A DNA stretch of 64,000 nt from Vibrio galatheae (GCF_000967545.1 NZ_JXXV01000025.1:62001-126000), one strand, 5' to 3'. Shown: positions 52,019 through 61,430, numbered from the stretch's first letter. A program made the numbers and translations. Notes: a model not told the origin generated them from the sequence alone.

Positions 52019-52396
52019 TTATAGAGACTCAGTGAAAGTACGTGCGATTACGTCACGTTGCTGTTCAGTTGTTAGTGAGTTGAAGCGCACAGCGTAGCCA
52101 GATACACGGATCGTTAGCTGAGGGTACTTCTCAGGGTTTGCAACAGCATCTTCTAACGTTTCGCGCTTAAGGACGTTTACGTTGAGGTGTTGACCACCTT
52201 CGATGCGTGGTGCTGTTTCGATAGCAACTTCGCGGCTTTCGTACTCACCTAGTTCGTTGATTGCGACTACTTGGTCTGCTTCAAAGCCTGAATTTGCAGC
52301 AACACAACGAGCTTCGTTCTTTTCGCTATCAAGTAGCCAGATCGAGTTTAGTAGGTCATCGTTAGCTGCTTTTGTAATTTGGATACCTTGGATCAT
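52019..52396 (-). CDS. grcA: Autonomous glycyl radical cofactor GrcA
   Basis: The product is 125 residues from the ATG at 52396 ([18 protein letters not shown]), aligning with the E. coli start; a GTG lies one codon earlier. The C-terminal glycyl radical motif [12 protein letters not shown] carries the radical Gly. GrcA repairs oxygen-damaged pyruvate formate-lyase by replacing its C-terminal segment. Control by FNR is expected and a matching site is present at 52491. Confidence 0.96.
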   Translation of the reverse strand: MIQGIQITKAANDDLLNSIWLLDSEKNEARCVAANSGFEADQVVAINELGEYESREVAIETAPRIEGGQHLNVNVLKRETLEDAVANPEKYPQLTIRVSGYAVRFNSLTTEQQRDVIARTFTESL

Positions 52397-52719
52397 CACT
52401 ATCTCCTAGTCCACTCTCGTGGATTATTGGTGTTTAATTTCGAATTTTATTGAGCTACGTATTATATAGCGAATATCCCTTGTAATAATATTGATTTAAG
52501 TCAAAAAACAACAATAAACATTGATTTAAGAGTGGTTATTTTATTGCTCTAAGTCAATAAAGTGTTTAAAAACATAGTAATTGCAATGTTTTTTATAATA
52601 TAGAAAATATTTTATCATTAAAAATGTTGTAATTTTACTATATTTCGAGCCTAAAAATCACACTCTACTAGCTAAGTGTTTGTAAGTAGGTTCATGGACT
52701 GAAAGTGTAAAGTGATTAA
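52397..52719. other. AT-rich intergenic region between grcA and nfo
   Basis: The 323 bases hold divergent control DNA. For grcA there is a -10 TATAAT on the minus strand (52466-52461) and an FNR-like box. The part beyond 52540 is strongly AT-rich without a recognisable gene. Confidence 0.5.
52491..52504 (-). promoter_or_regulatory. FNR box upstream of grcA
   Basis: The minus strand reads TTGACTTAAATCAA, one base from the consensus TTGAT-N4-ATCAA. Its centre is about 42-44 bases before the start predicted from TATAAT at 52466-52461, the class II activator position. Confidence 0.72.
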
Positions 52720-53601
52720 ATGACAAGACGTAAAAACCAGTATGGTAATAAGTTTATTGGTGCCCATGTTTCTGCTGCGGGAGGGGTCGATCAGGCGCCG
52801 ATAAGAGCCAAGGAGATCGGAGCGAATGCCTTTGCGCTCTTTACCAAAAACCAGCGCCAATGGATGGCTAAACCCCTTGGTGAAAAGGCCATCTCTGCGT
52901 TTAAGGCTAACTGCAAAATGTTGGGCTTTAGTAGTGAACAAATATTGCCGCATGACTCCTATCTAATAAACCTAGGAGCTCCAGAGCAAGAAAAGTTAGA
53001 CAAGTCACGGGCGGCTTTTATTGATGAGATGGAGCGTTGTAATCAGTTAGGTTTAACTTTGCTTAACTTTCATCCCGGAAGTCACCTTAAACAAATTTCT
53101 GAATCTGAGTGTTTGGCTTGAATTGCTGAATCAATCAATCTTGCTCACCAGGCGGTGCCCAATGTTATTGCCGTGATAGAGAATACAGCCGGGCAGGGAA
53201 CCAATCTTGGTTGGCGCTTTGAACATCTTGCAGAAATCATTGCTCAAGTTAAGGATAAATCCCGAGTAGGCGTCTGCATTGACACCTGCCATACGTTTAG
53301 CGCTGGGTATGATCTGCGTACATTTGAGGCTTGCGAAGCAACGTTCGCAGAATTTGAACGGGTTGTTGGAATGCATTATTTGCGGGCAATGCACATTAAT
53401 GACTCAAAGATTGCCTTAGGTGGCAAAGTCGATAGACATCACTCCTTAGGTAAAGGTGAGATTGGTTGGCACTGTTTTGAGTATATCGCAAAAGATCCAC
53501 GATTTGACTCTATCCCATTGATTCTAGAAACAATAGATCCTGATCTTTGGCCGAATGAAATCGAGCAACTACGTGAATTTCATCATCAGGTAGCGGTTTA
53601 A
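52720..53601 (+). pseudogene. nfo: Endonuclease IV (Nfo) gene interrupted by in-frame TGA
   Basis: The frame codes for Nfo from [21 protein letters not shown] through [17 protein letters not shown], then meets TGA at 53119-53121, and continues in the same frame as [12 protein letters not shown] to TAA at 53601. E. coli Nfo has CLARIAES at this point, so Arg (probably CGA) has become TGA. The zinc ligands and active-site residues in ENTAGQG, DTCHTF, DRHHSLG and LETIDPD are all after the stop. Nfo cleaves DNA 5' to abasic sites and acts after Ung, whose gene follows. Without readthrough the 133-residue product would be inactive. A single-base sequencing error is possible. Confidence 0.9.
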
Positions 53602-53674
53602 ATCACGTTGAGACTGAAAAGTGGCATCAATTTTTCATAGTTGTTTGTGAAGCAAGTTATATGAGGGTGCCACT

Positions 53675-53779
53675 ATGCCGTATTCACGTTGTTATATCTC
53701 TGTTCGTTCCGTTCGTCTTCCTATGCCAAATCGCCACGTTACTGGGCAGGGACATCATCGCACCCCCCAGAAAAACTAG
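53675..53779 (+). CDS. Possible 34-residue protein upstream of ung
   Basis: An ATG with GAGGG seven bases before it opens a 34-codon frame ending at TAG. The product would be basic, rich in Arg, His and Pro (MPYSRCYISVRSVRLPMPN..., ending HHRTPQKN). I do not recognise it. It lies 80 bases upstream of ung and could be a leader or chance frame. Confidence 0.3.
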   Translation: MPYSRCYISVRSVRLPMPNRHVTGQGHHRTPQKN

Positions 53780-53859
53780 CGATTGATAGCCCTAAAACCT
53801 TTGTTCCTTTTATATATTCTGCGACAATCGAGTTAGACAAATAGTAAAAGGAACAGAGT

Positions 53860-54546
53860 ATGAGTTCGTCACTGACATGGCAAGAGGTGATTGGCGCCGA
53901 AAAGCAGCAGCCGTATTTTCAGCAGACTTTATCGTTTGTTGAAGGAGAGCGGGCTGCGGGCAAAGTCGTGTTTCCGCCAGCCAAAGATGTTTTCAACGCA
54001 TTTCGCGCGACTGAGTTCAGTGATGTAAAAGTTGTGATTATTGGGCAAGACCCGTATCACGGCCCGAATCAAGCTCATGGTTTGTGTTTTTCTGTTCTTC
54101 CAGGCGTCAAAATCCCCCCTTCGCTAGTCAATATGTACAAAGAGTTAGCGCAAGATATAGAGGGTTTTACGATCCCTTCTCATGGATATTTGCAGCATTG
54201 GGCTGAGCAAGGGGTGTTGCTATTAAATACAGTACTGACCGTTGAGCAAGGTAAAGCCCATTCTCACGCTAAAACGGGCTGGGAGACATTCACCGATAGA
54301 GTGATAGAAGCCGTCAACCAGCATCAATCTGGGGTGGTCTTTTTACTCTGGGGAGCGCATGCACAGAAGAAGGGACGTTTTATTGATCGTAATAAACATT
54401 ATGTCCTCTCTGGGCCGCACCCGTCCCCCTTGTCTGCCCATCGTGGTTTTTTTGGTTGCCGCCATTTTTCTCAGGCAAATCAGCTATTACAGCAGCAAGG
54501 AAAAGAGGCGATTGATTGGCACTTGCCAGCTCAAATTGAAATGTAA
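53860..54546 (+). CDS. ung: Uracil-DNA glycosylase
   Basis: The product is 228 residues, the E. coli length. The catalytic Asp64 is in [18 protein letters not shown] and His187 in [14 protein letters not shown], the DNA intercalation loop. It removes uracil from DNA, leaving abasic sites that Nfo or Xth process. A GGAAC ribosome-like site precedes the ATG. It follows the interrupted nfo, so this is a local base-excision repair pair. Confidence 0.97.
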   Translation: MSSSLTWQEVIGAEKQQPYFQQTLSFVEGERAAGKVVFPPAKDVFNAFRATEFSDVKVVIIGQDPYHGPNQAHGLCFSVLPGVKIPPSLVNMYKELAQDIEGFTIPSHGYLQHWAEQGVLLLNTVLTVEQGKAHSHAKTGWETFTDRVIEAVNQHQSGVVFLLWGAHAQKKGRFIDRNKHYVLSGPHPSPLSAHRGFFGCRHFSQANQLLQQQGKEAIDWHLPAQIEM

Positions 54547-54647
54547 CTGGGTTTATATGACATTTGCCTAATATTTTAACAAGGTCAAAGCAATAAACTT
54601 ACTTCTCTTATACACTGAATAAAAGTAGGTGTTTAAGGAGAGACGCT

Positions 54648-55199
54648 ATGATGATTGAACGAATTCGGCGCGAACACGGCTATATGGTGCGTTTACTGGC
54701 TGTGCTACGGCATAAACTTACTCTGCTCAAAAGCGAACGTCAGGTGAATTATGCGGTACTAAGAGAACTCGTCGACTACCTTGCTAATCATTCTGAGAAA
54801 GTTCATCACCCTAAAGAAGATATCCTTTATCATTACTATCTAGAGCACTATGGCTATCATCATGAGATCGATAACTTAGAGTTAGAGCACCAGACGCTGT
54901 CGGAAAAAACGCATGAGTTTTTAAGCGTCGTGGATATGATTTTACAAGATGCCGTGATCCCACAGGATATGTTTATTGAGCAATTGGAATCATTTCTCGA
55001 TGCGCAAAAACAGCATCTGGAGATAGAAGAAAAACGGGTGTTCCCATACTTGATTGAGAAGTTCACCGTTAAAGATTGGCAAGCGGTGGAAGAGCAGTGG
55101 AGCGTGAGCGAAGACGATCCTGTATTTGGTGAGACAATTGCAGAACAATATGCTCAGTTGGCAGAGCGAGTCCACCAAACCGAACATGAAGCTAACTAG
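54648..55199 (+). CDS. Hemerythrin-like domain protein
   Basis: The product is 183 residues, all helical. The His and Glu pattern of a hemerythrin HHE domain is present: REHGYMVRLL, LANHSEKVHHPKEDILY, LELEHQTL and QKQHLEIEEKRVFPYL, enough for a di-iron site. Such proteins bind O2, NO or peroxide, or store iron; the specific role is unknown. The start has AAGGAGAG upstream and begins ATGATG. It is a single-gene unit with its own terminator. Confidence 0.85.
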   Translation: MMIERIRREHGYMVRLLAVLRHKLTLLKSERQVNYAVLRELVDYLANHSEKVHHPKEDILYHYYLEHYGYHHEIDNLELEHQTLSEKTHEFLSVVDMILQDAVIPQDMFIEQLESFLDAQKQHLEIEEKRVFPYLIEKFTVKDWQAVEEQWSVSEDDPVFGETIAEQYAQLAERVHQTEHEAN

Positions 55200-55220
55200 G
55201 CTTCATGGTGATACCAATAA

Positions 55221-55247
55221 AAAAGAGGCGAAAGTTCGCCTCTTTTT
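55221..55247. terminator. Bidirectional terminator
   Basis: AAAGAGGCGAA / TTCGCCTCTTT with A- and T-runs, between the hemerythrin-like gene and the convergent DUF3545 gene. Confidence 0.9.
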
Positions 55248-55428
55248 AGTATTCGAGTTTGTCTAAATCATCAAAGCCTATATCCATCTCCATCAACTCT
55301 CGCTGTAAACGCTGACGGTCTTTAATCGCTTCGATTTCACGCCATTTACGCTTAACAGGCTTAGAGCGAGCAGCACGTCCTCTAGAAAAATCGTGATCTA
55401 AAAGTTCTTCAAAGTTTAAGCCATCCAT
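55246..55428 (-). CDS. DUF3545 family small protein
   Basis: The product is 60 residues: MDGLNFEELLDHDFSRGRAARSK, then a basic helix KPVKRKWREIEAIKDRQRLQRELMEMD, ending GFDDLDKLEY. The pattern fits DUF3545 (PA3496-like), small proteins of unknown or only putative envelope function in gammaproteobacteria. GAGGT precedes the ATG. It lies in the same position in other Vibrio genomes between ung and the AGCS gene. Confidence 0.78.
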   Translation of the reverse strand: MDGLNFEELLDHDFSRGRAARSKPVKRKWREIEAIKDRQRLQRELMEMDIGFDDLDKLEY

Positions 55429-56136
55429 AAGCTACCTCTTTATGATTTTTGTCCCTCTATATATAGGGCCGTTTTTTAATACCATAACCAAAACAAAGTT
55501 AACTTTGATTCGTTTCTCATTTGTTACGTTTCAATGAAGTTTTTGCGCATATTGTGCGAGCAAGTCACATAATTTTGCTGGTTAATTGTTGTTTTTTTGA
55601 ACGGTTGAACTAGAGCAGGAAAGGATTTGCTATGTATCAGAATGTTACAGAGCTGTGCATGGCAGTGCGGGTGTGTCATTTTTGCACTTGTTTTTCAGTA
55701 GTGAGATTTGTCGCCGTTGGGTGGTAACAAGCAGAGTTTTATGATCTGCGTTTAATGCCTTATCTGACAAGGGCGGCGCGTTATTTGTCCATGCTGAAGA
55801 AATAATGTTTCGCAAAATGTCAAATGTAATAACTTATTTAATTGTTGGTTGAGGTTTTGTTGGGTGTTTGTGCTGGCTGGTGTTAATTGATAGTGACTAT
55901 ATAGTGAAAAATAACAATTATGAGCAAGTCAGCTCATATTGATTTTTGTTCCGCTTAACTGCATTATCCGCCCGTCAAAAAAGACGCTGACACGTAAAAG
56001 GGAAGCACGAGGCGAGTTTTACAGGTCTAAACTGCATACAAAATAAATCCAAGACTAAGCACTATTGACACTTAGTTGAGCAGTTAGATGGATGGCTAGG
56101 AAGCAGAGGTCAGCGAGAACTCAATATGAGGATGTT
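55429..56136. other. Long intergenic region upstream of the AGCS symporter
   Basis: This 708-base region has no supported gene on either strand. It should hold the divergent promoters of the DUF3545 gene and the symporter, and room for an sRNA or a long leader. The glycine-riboswitch core found before some Vibrio AGCS genes is not visible here. A CRP-like site (55553-55569) has the wrong spacing. Confidence 0.5.
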
Positions 56137-57564
56137 ATGACAGATTTAATCAATTTAATGAATGACCTTTTGTGGGGCTCTATTCTTGTTTACCTACTGG
56201 TCGGTGTGGGAATCTATTTTACCGTTCGTTTAGGTTTCATTCAGTTCCGCCATTTTGGTCACATGTTTTCTGTTCTTAAGAACAGCCGCAAAGCAGACAA
56301 CGCTGGTATCTCTTCTTTTCAAGCACTTTGTACCAGTCTAGCTGCTCGTGTTGGCACAGGTAACATGGCTGGTGTTGCAGTGGCATTGACTGCTGGTGGT
56401 CCAGGGGCAATTTTCTGGATGTGGTTGATTGCTATGCTAGGTATGGCGACTTCATTTGCCGAAAGCACACTCGCTCAGTTATATAAAACCAAAGATGATG
56501 ATGGCAACTACCGTGGTGGTCCAGCGTACTACATGGAAAAAGGCCTTGGCATGCGTTGGATGGGGGTACTGTTTTCAGTATTTCTTATCATTGCATTTGG
56601 CTTGGTCTTCAATGCAGTACAAGCTAACTCTATCGCCAATGCGATGACCAATGCTTTCGGTTGGGAAACGAGCTACGTCGGCATTGCGGTCGTAATGCTT
56701 TCATCGATCGTTATTTTCGGTGGTATTAAGCGTATCGCGAAAGTGGCCGAACTTATCGTTCCAGTGATGGCATTTTCCTATCTTGTACTGGCGTTATTTG
56801 TCATGTTCTCTAATCTAGAGAAGTTACCTGCCGTTCTAACCTTGATCTTCAAGAGCGCGTTTGGCCTGCAAGAAGCAGCAGCGGGTGGTTTAGGTTACGC
56901 AATTGCACAAGCGATGATTAACGGTATTAAGCGTGGTCTGTTTTCGAATGAAGCAGGTATGGGTTCTGCACCAAACGCAGCAGCATCAGCAACGCCGTAT
57001 CCCCCACACCCTGCGTCTCAAGGCTATGTGCAGATGTTGGGCGTATTTATGGATACCATCGTTATCTGTTCTGCGACAGTTGCGATTATCTTAATGTCTG
57101 GTGAATATGTGCCACACGGTGAAGTGACAGGTATCGAACTTACACAGGCGGCACTGAGCTCACAAGTAGGGGATTGGGGCGGTATTTTCGTTGCTGTAGC
57201 CATTTTCTTCTTTGCTTTTACGTCAATTATCGCCAACTATTCGTACGCTGAAACAAACCTTATTTTCCTTGAACATAACCACAAAGCGGGTTTAGGGATT
57301 TTCCGAATTGTCGTGTTGGGTATGGTCATGTTCGGTGCCGTTGCGTCTCTACCTGTCGTCTGGTCTCTAGCTGATGTATCAATGGGCCTAATGGCAATTG
57401 TAAACTTAGTCGCTATCATTTTGCTCTCAGGTATCGTGATTAAATTAGCGAAAGATTACAACCGTCAGCTGGCACAAGGCAAAGTACCAACGTTTGATGT
57501 CAACGACTTCCCTGAGCTTAAATCTCAGCTAGAAGATGGGATTTGGGATCAGAGTAAGAAATAA
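56137..57564 (+). CDS. Alanine/glycine:cation symporter family protein
   Basis: The product is 475 residues from the ATG at 56137, ten bases after GAGG; the frame opens 15 codons earlier with a hydrophilic extension unlike the family. About ten to eleven helices. AGCS signatures: TSLAARVGTGNMAGVAVALTAGGPGAIFWMW and KRGLFSNEAGMGSAPNAAASA. These are Na+- or H+-coupled carriers of alanine or glycine. The exact substrate is not decided by sequence. Confidence 0.92.
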   Translation: MTDLINLMNDLLWGSILVYLLVGVGIYFTVRLGFIQFRHFGHMFSVLKNSRKADNAGISSFQALCTSLAARVGTGNMAGVAVALTAGGPGAIFWMWLIAMLGMATSFAESTLAQLYKTKDDDGNYRGGPAYYMEKGLGMRWMGVLFSVFLIIAFGLVFNAVQANSIANAMTNAFGWETSYVGIAVVMLSSIVIFGGIKRIAKVAELIVPVMAFSYLVLALFVMFSNLEKLPAVLTLIFKSAFGLQEAAAGGLGYAIAQAMINGIKRGLFSNEAGMGSAPNAAASATPYPPHPASQGYVQMLGVFMDTIVICSATVAIILMSGEYVPHGEVTGIELTQAALSSQVGDWGGIFVAVAIFFFAFTSIIANYSYAETNLIFLEHNHKAGLGIFRIVVLGMVMFGAVASLPVVWSLADVSMGLMAIVNLVAIILLSGIVIKLAKDYNRQLAQGKVPTFDVNDFPELKSQLEDGIWDQSKK

Positions 57565-57591
57565 TAGAAAGCCTCTATTAGAACGATTCAC

Positions 57592-57622
57592 AAAGCCATG
57601 CAGACATTGCATGGCTTTTTTT
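57592..57622 (+). terminator. Terminator of the AGCS gene
   Basis: AAAGCCATGCA / TGCATGGCTTT stem with a GACAT loop and T-run. Confidence 0.92.
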
Positions 57623-57667
57623 GTAACCTATGGCTATCAAAAATAAATATACAGATAGAGTAAAGTC

Positions 57668-58441
57668 ATGCTAATCGTTGTTTCTCCAGCGAAAACTTTA
57701 GATTACGAATCGCCATTAGTCACAGAAAAGTCGACTCAACCTGAGCTTATAGAGTATTCAAAGCAGCTCATTGATGTTTGCCGTAAGCTAACACCCGCTG
57801 ACGTTGCTAATCTAATGAAGGTGAGCGATAAGATCGCTGATCTCAACGTGGGTCGCTTTCAAGAGTGGAGTGAAACTTTTACTGCCGAGAACTCGCGCCA
57901 GGCTATATTAGCTTTTAAAGGTGATGTTTATACTGGGTTAGATGCGCAATCATTGACAGAATCCGATTTCGACTACGCGCAAAAACACCTGCGTATGCTG
58001 TCTGGCCTTTATGGTTTACTTAAACCCTTGGATTTGATGCAGCCTTATCGTTTAGAGATGGGAACTAAGCTAGCTAACGACAAAGGCAGCAATCTATATC
58101 AGTTCTGGGGTAACGTCATTACCGATAAGCTTAACCAAGCTATTGATGAGCAAGGGGACAACGTTCTTATTAATCTTGCTTCGAATGAATATTTTAAAGC
58201 GGTCAAGCCAAAGAACCTCGAGGCTCAGGTAATCACACCTGTGTTTAAGGATTGTAAGAATGGGCAATATAAAGTCATCAGTTTCTATGCCAAAAAGGCA
58301 CGCGGTATGATGGCGCGTTACATCATTGAAAATCGTATTTCTAGCGTCGCGGATCTGACAAAATTTGACACTGCTGGTTACTACTTTGTAGAACAAGAGT
58401 CGACACCCACTGAGTTGGTCTTTAAGCGCGAAGAGCAATAA
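57668..58441 (+). CDS. yaaA: Peroxide stress protein YaaA (DUF328)
   Basis: The product is 257 residues. [15 protein letters not shown] at the N-terminus, [38 protein letters not shown] and [15 protein letters not shown] are family signatures. In E. coli YaaA lowers free iron during peroxide stress and binds DNA. It is preceded by the symporter terminator and followed by a small DUF5363 gene. Confidence 0.95.
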   Translation: MLIVVSPAKTLDYESPLVTEKSTQPELIEYSKQLIDVCRKLTPADVANLMKVSDKIADLNVGRFQEWSETFTAENSRQAILAFKGDVYTGLDAQSLTESDFDYAQKHLRMLSGLYGLLKPLDLMQPYRLEMGTKLANDKGSNLYQFWGNVITDKLNQAIDEQGDNVLINLASNEYFKAVKPKNLEAQVITPVFKDCKNGQYKVISFYAKKARGMMARYIIENRISSVADLTKFDTAGYYFVEQESTPTELVFKREEQ

Positions 58442-58457
58442 TCAATAGGGCGTTGGG

Positions 58458-58604
58458 ATGATTATATGGTTCAAAAAATGGATCGCTCGTTATGACGCTT
58501 GGTGCCAGTCAATGGGGTTAACACCAGAGAATAAACGCAGTTGTGTCCCCTATCGCAGTGAACCCCGCTCTCCCAGCTCTGATGATAAAAAGGCGCAATC
58601 GTAA
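58458..58604 (+). CDS. Small DUF5363-type protein
   Basis: An ATG with TTGGG before it opens a 48-codon frame beginning MIIWFKKWIARYDAWCQSMG and continuing LTPENKRSCVPYRSEPRS, a pattern I associate with DUF5363, short proteins of unknown function in Vibrio and relatives. Its TAA overlaps the yjjV ATG by one base (TAATG), evidence that it is translated. It is cytoplasmic by sequence, with an amphipathic N-terminal helix. Confidence 0.72.
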   Translation: MIIWFKKWIARYDAWCQSMGLTPENKRSCVPYRSEPRSPSSDDKKAQS

Positions 58605-59377
58605 TGCGCCTTTTTGATACTCACTGCCATCTTGATTTCGATGTATTTGCCGCAGATCTGGATGGTCATATCGACGCGGCTAAACAAGCAGGGGTGGAGC
58701 GTTTTGTCATTCCCTCTATTGGCCCTTCAAACTGGCGCAAGGTTGCTGACCTCGCTGATCAGTACTCTTCGATTTACTATGCTTTGGGCATTCATCCCTA
58801 CTTTATCGACCCAGACAGCCATACTTATCAAAAGCAACTGCGCCAGTTACTTACTGAGCGGCCTGCGCAATGTGTCGCTGTCGGTGAATGTGGGTTAGAT
58901 GCCATGGTGGGGATAGATCGCCTGCGTCAAGAGCAGATATTTGTCCAACAAGTTGAGCTTGCTCAAGCTTTTCAGTTACCTCTCATTATTCATATTCGGA
59001 AAACCCACAATCGCCTACTACAATTGCTTAAACAGTATCGTTTCTCGTATGGAGGTGTAATCCACGGTTTTTCTGGCAGTTATCAGCAAGCGATGCAGTT
59101 TGTCGATATGGGCTTTTTTATTGGCGTCGGTGGTGTGATTACCTACCCAAGAGCGAGTAAAACACGTCAAGCGATCATTCAATTACCGCTTGAATCGATT
59201 GTTTTGGAGACAGATTCGCCGGATATGCCATTGAATGGGCATCAAGGCAAAGAGAATCATCCAAAGATGTTAGCTCAAATTGTGTCCTGTCTCGCATCTC
59301 TAAAAGGTATGTCGAAGCAAACGGTTGCTGAACGTGTTTGGAAAAATAGCAATTCAGCGTTTGGTATTTGTGAATAA
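58604..59377 (+). CDS. yjjV: TatD family metal-dependent hydrolase YjjV
   Basis: The product is 257 residues. Metal-binding motifs of the TatD TIM barrel are LFDTHCHLDF at the start, AVGECGLDAM, PLIIHIRKTHN, VIHGFSGS and LETDSPDMPL. These proteins are nucleases or other hydrolases; the substrate of YjjV is not settled. The neighbourhood with nupC and deoCA matches the yjjV-deo region of E. coli, which supports YjjV rather than TatD or YcfH. Confidence 0.9.
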   Translation: MRLFDTHCHLDFDVFAADLDGHIDAAKQAGVERFVIPSIGPSNWRKVADLADQYSSIYYALGIHPYFIDPDSHTYQKQLRQLLTERPAQCVAVGECGLDAMVGIDRLRQEQIFVQQVELAQAFQLPLIIHIRKTHNRLLQLLKQYRFSYGGVIHGFSGSYQQAMQFVDMGFFIGVGGVITYPRASKTRQAIIQLPLESIVLETDSPDMPLNGHQGKENHPKMLAQIVSCLASLKGMSKQTVAERVWKNSNSAFGICE

Positions 59378-59421
59378 TTTCTAAATAAATTGTGTTTTAA
59401 ATGATTGCAAAACTGGTAAAG

Positions 59422-59437
59422 GGTGATCTTCTTCACG
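59422..59437 (+). promoter_or_regulatory. CRP-like site upstream of nupC
   Basis: GTGA at 59423-59426, TCTTCT, TCAC at 59433-59436, a good half-site pair with the right 6-base spacing. CRP with CytR controls nupC and deo genes in E. coli and Vibrio; the role here is inferred. Confidence 0.5.
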
Positions 59438-59581
59438 TAAATGAGTGAACGTTTAGTGAATCTTATTAGAAACTGTGAGGACGGCATTACTTTATCAATG
59501 GACGGATGAGTATAATTGCGCCTGCTTTTTAGCTCCATTTTGTAACACGCCAACAAATAACATATAAGGAAGTCATAAACT

Positions 59582-60844
59582 ATGAGCCTGTTTATGAGCC
59601 TAGTCGGTATGGCAGTATTGCTAGGAATTGCATTACTACTGTCTGATAACCGCAAAGCTATCAATCTAAGAACTGTGGGTGGCGCTTTTGCTATCCAATT
59701 TATCATCGGTGGTTTCGTTCTTTACGTACCATGGGGTCGTGATCTTCTAGCTGGCTTCTCAGCTGGTGTACAGAACGTAATCGACTTTGGTAAAGACGGT
59801 ACTGGTTTCCTATTCGGCAGCCTAGTTAACTTCTCAGTTGACGGTATCGGTTTCATCTTTGCTTTCCAAGTACTACCAACGCTAATCTTCTTCTCTGCGC
59901 TAATTTCTGTACTTTACTACATCGGTGTGATGCAGTGGGTTATCAAGATTCTTGGTGGCGGTCTACAAAAAGCACTAGGTACTTCACGTGCCGAGTCTAT
60001 GTCTGCAGCAGCTAACATTTTCGTAGGTCAAACAGAAGCACCACTAGTTGTGCGTCCATTTGTTCCTAAAATGACTCAGTCTGAGCTATTTGCAGTAATG
60101 TGTGGTGGTCTTGCGTCTGTTGCTGGTGGTGTACTAGCAGGTTACGCATCTATGGGTGTACCTCTAGAGTACCTAGTAGCAGCGTCATTCATGGCGGCTC
60201 CAGGTGGTCTACTGTTCGCTAAGATCATTAAGCCAGAAACAGACACACCAGATGAGAATCTAGGTGAAGATATCGACGGTGGCGAAGACAAGCCTGCTAA
60301 CGTAATCGATGCAGCAGCTGGTGGTGCTTCAGTTGGTCTACAACTAGCGCTAAACGTTGGTGCAATGCTACTAGCGTTCATCGGTCTAATCGCTCTAATC
60401 AACGGTATCCTAGGTGGCGTTGGCGGTTGGTTCGGTATGCCAGAGCTAACTCTAGAAATTCTACTTGGTTACCTATTCTCGCCTCTAGCATTCCTTATTG
60501 GTGTGCCATGGGAAGAAGCAACACTAGCTGGTTCATTCATCGGTCAGAAACTGGTTGTTAACGAATTCGTAGCTTACCTAAACTTCGTACCTTACGTTGG
60601 TGATGCAGCACAAGTTGTTCCAGCAACTGGTGAAGTAATGTCTACTAAGACAGCCGCAATTATCTCGTTCGCTCTATGTGGTTTCGCAAACCTATCTTCA
60701 ATCGCGATTCTACTGGGTGGTCTAGGTGGCCTAGCGCCAAACCGTCGTCACGACATCGCTCGTATGGGTGTTAAAGCGGTTTGTGCTGGTACGCTATCTA
60801 ACCTAATGGCAGCGACAATAGCTGGCTTCTTCCTATCTTTCTAA
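59582..60844 (+). CDS. nupC: Concentrative nucleoside transporter NupC
   Basis: The product is 420 residues, with eight or more helices. Family motifs: [37 protein letters not shown] and NEFVAYLNF, and the C-terminal [24 protein letters not shown]. It imports nucleosides with H+ or Na+. Codon use is strongly biased (CTA for Leu), like the ribosomal genes, suggesting high expression. It stands alone between yjjV and the deo genes. Confidence 0.94.
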   Translation: MSLFMSLVGMAVLLGIALLLSDNRKAINLRTVGGAFAIQFIIGGFVLYVPWGRDLLAGFSAGVQNVIDFGKDGTGFLFGSLVNFSVDGIGFIFAFQVLPTLIFFSALISVLYYIGVMQWVIKILGGGLQKALGTSRAESMSAAANIFVGQTEAPLVVRPFVPKMTQSELFAVMCGGLASVAGGVLAGYASMGVPLEYLVAASFMAAPGGLLFAKIIKPETDTPDENLGEDIDGGEDKPANVIDAAAGGASVGLQLALNVGAMLLAFIGLIALINGILGGVGGWFGMPELTLEILLGYLFSPLAFLIGVPWEEATLAGSFIGQKLVVNEFVAYLNFVPYVGDAAQVVPATGEVMSTKTAAIISFALCGFANLSSIAILLGGLGGLAPNRRHDIARMGVKAVCAGTLSNLMAATIAGFFLSF

Positions 60845-60877
60845 TTAAGTAGATAGATTATATAGACGCCGTTTTAC

Positions 60878-60917
60878 AAAACCCCGTAGCCACACTTGGT
60901 GTGCTACGGGGTTTTTT
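60878..60917 (+). terminator. Terminator of nupC
   Basis: A long stem AAAACCCCGTAGC / GCTACGGGGTTTT with an inner ACAC/GTGT extension and T6. Confidence 0.95.
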
Positions 60918-60927
60918 CGTTTCTTTC

Positions 60928-61030
60928 AGCATAGTTTGCGATAGCTGCGTTAACTGCGGTTTTCATCCTGATCGCGTAGCGAGCTAAGCTCCCTGGAATT
61001 CAAATCCTCGTTGCCTTGCTCTCACACTGA
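60928..61030. repeat. Diverged ERIC-like intergenic repeat
   Basis: Contains GCTGCGTTAACTGCG and GCGAGCTAAGCTCCCTGG in the same order and spacing as the element at the end of the window (63899 on). The reverse complement resembles the ERIC core (CCAGGAGCTTA, GTGA, GCAGTTAACGC). The rest of the 415-base nupC-XapX gap shows no gene. Confidence 0.5.
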
Positions 61031-61259
61031 CTATTTTGAAAGAACAACTGCATAAGATAATGACAGATGTGATTAGATTGTGCAGAAGGTCTGGCATAAG
61101 TTCAGGCAATAAGATTCATAACGTTTGAGTACTTAATGGGATTGAGCAATCGTTAAGCAGAATCTTTTTTGAGATACAAACCGTTTGCGCTCTATGAGCC
61201 ACTACAGTTTCTCGATAAATATCTATAATGTATATGTGTAGAGAAAGTAGGGTAAACTC

Positions 61260-61430
61260 ATGAATGAAGTTTTCCTCGCGACCCTAGCAGGTTTTTTCGT
61301 TGGAGTCCTGTTTTCCGCTATCAAATTACCCGTTCCTGCTCCGCCAGTTTTGGCTGGTGTGATGGGGATTGTTGGGGTATATCTTGGTGGTATAACTTAT
61401 CATTGGATAATTGAGAAGTTTTTTAGCTAG
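61260..61430 (+). CDS. XapX domain-containing small membrane protein
   Basis: A 56-codon frame beginning MNEVFLATLAGFFVGVLFSA and continuing IKLPVPAPPVLAGVMGIVGVYLGG matches the XapX (DUF1427) domain, two hydrophobic helices joined by a Pro-rich turn. Function is unknown. No strong ribosome site is visible beyond AGGGTAAAC. It sits between nupC and deoC, in the nucleoside gene neighbourhood (XapX is named after xanthosine operon occurrences). Confidence 0.8.
   Translation: MNEVFLATLAGFFVGVLFSAIKLPVPAPPVLAGVMGIVGVYLGGITYHWIIEKFFS

Noticed and set aside
55553-55569. CRP-like TGTG...TCACA upstream of the AGCS gene
   Set aside because: Half-sites are separated by seven bases instead of six.
55429-56136. 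Glycine riboswitch before the AGCS symporter
   Set aside because: I could not find the conserved aptamer core in this stretch on the plus strand.
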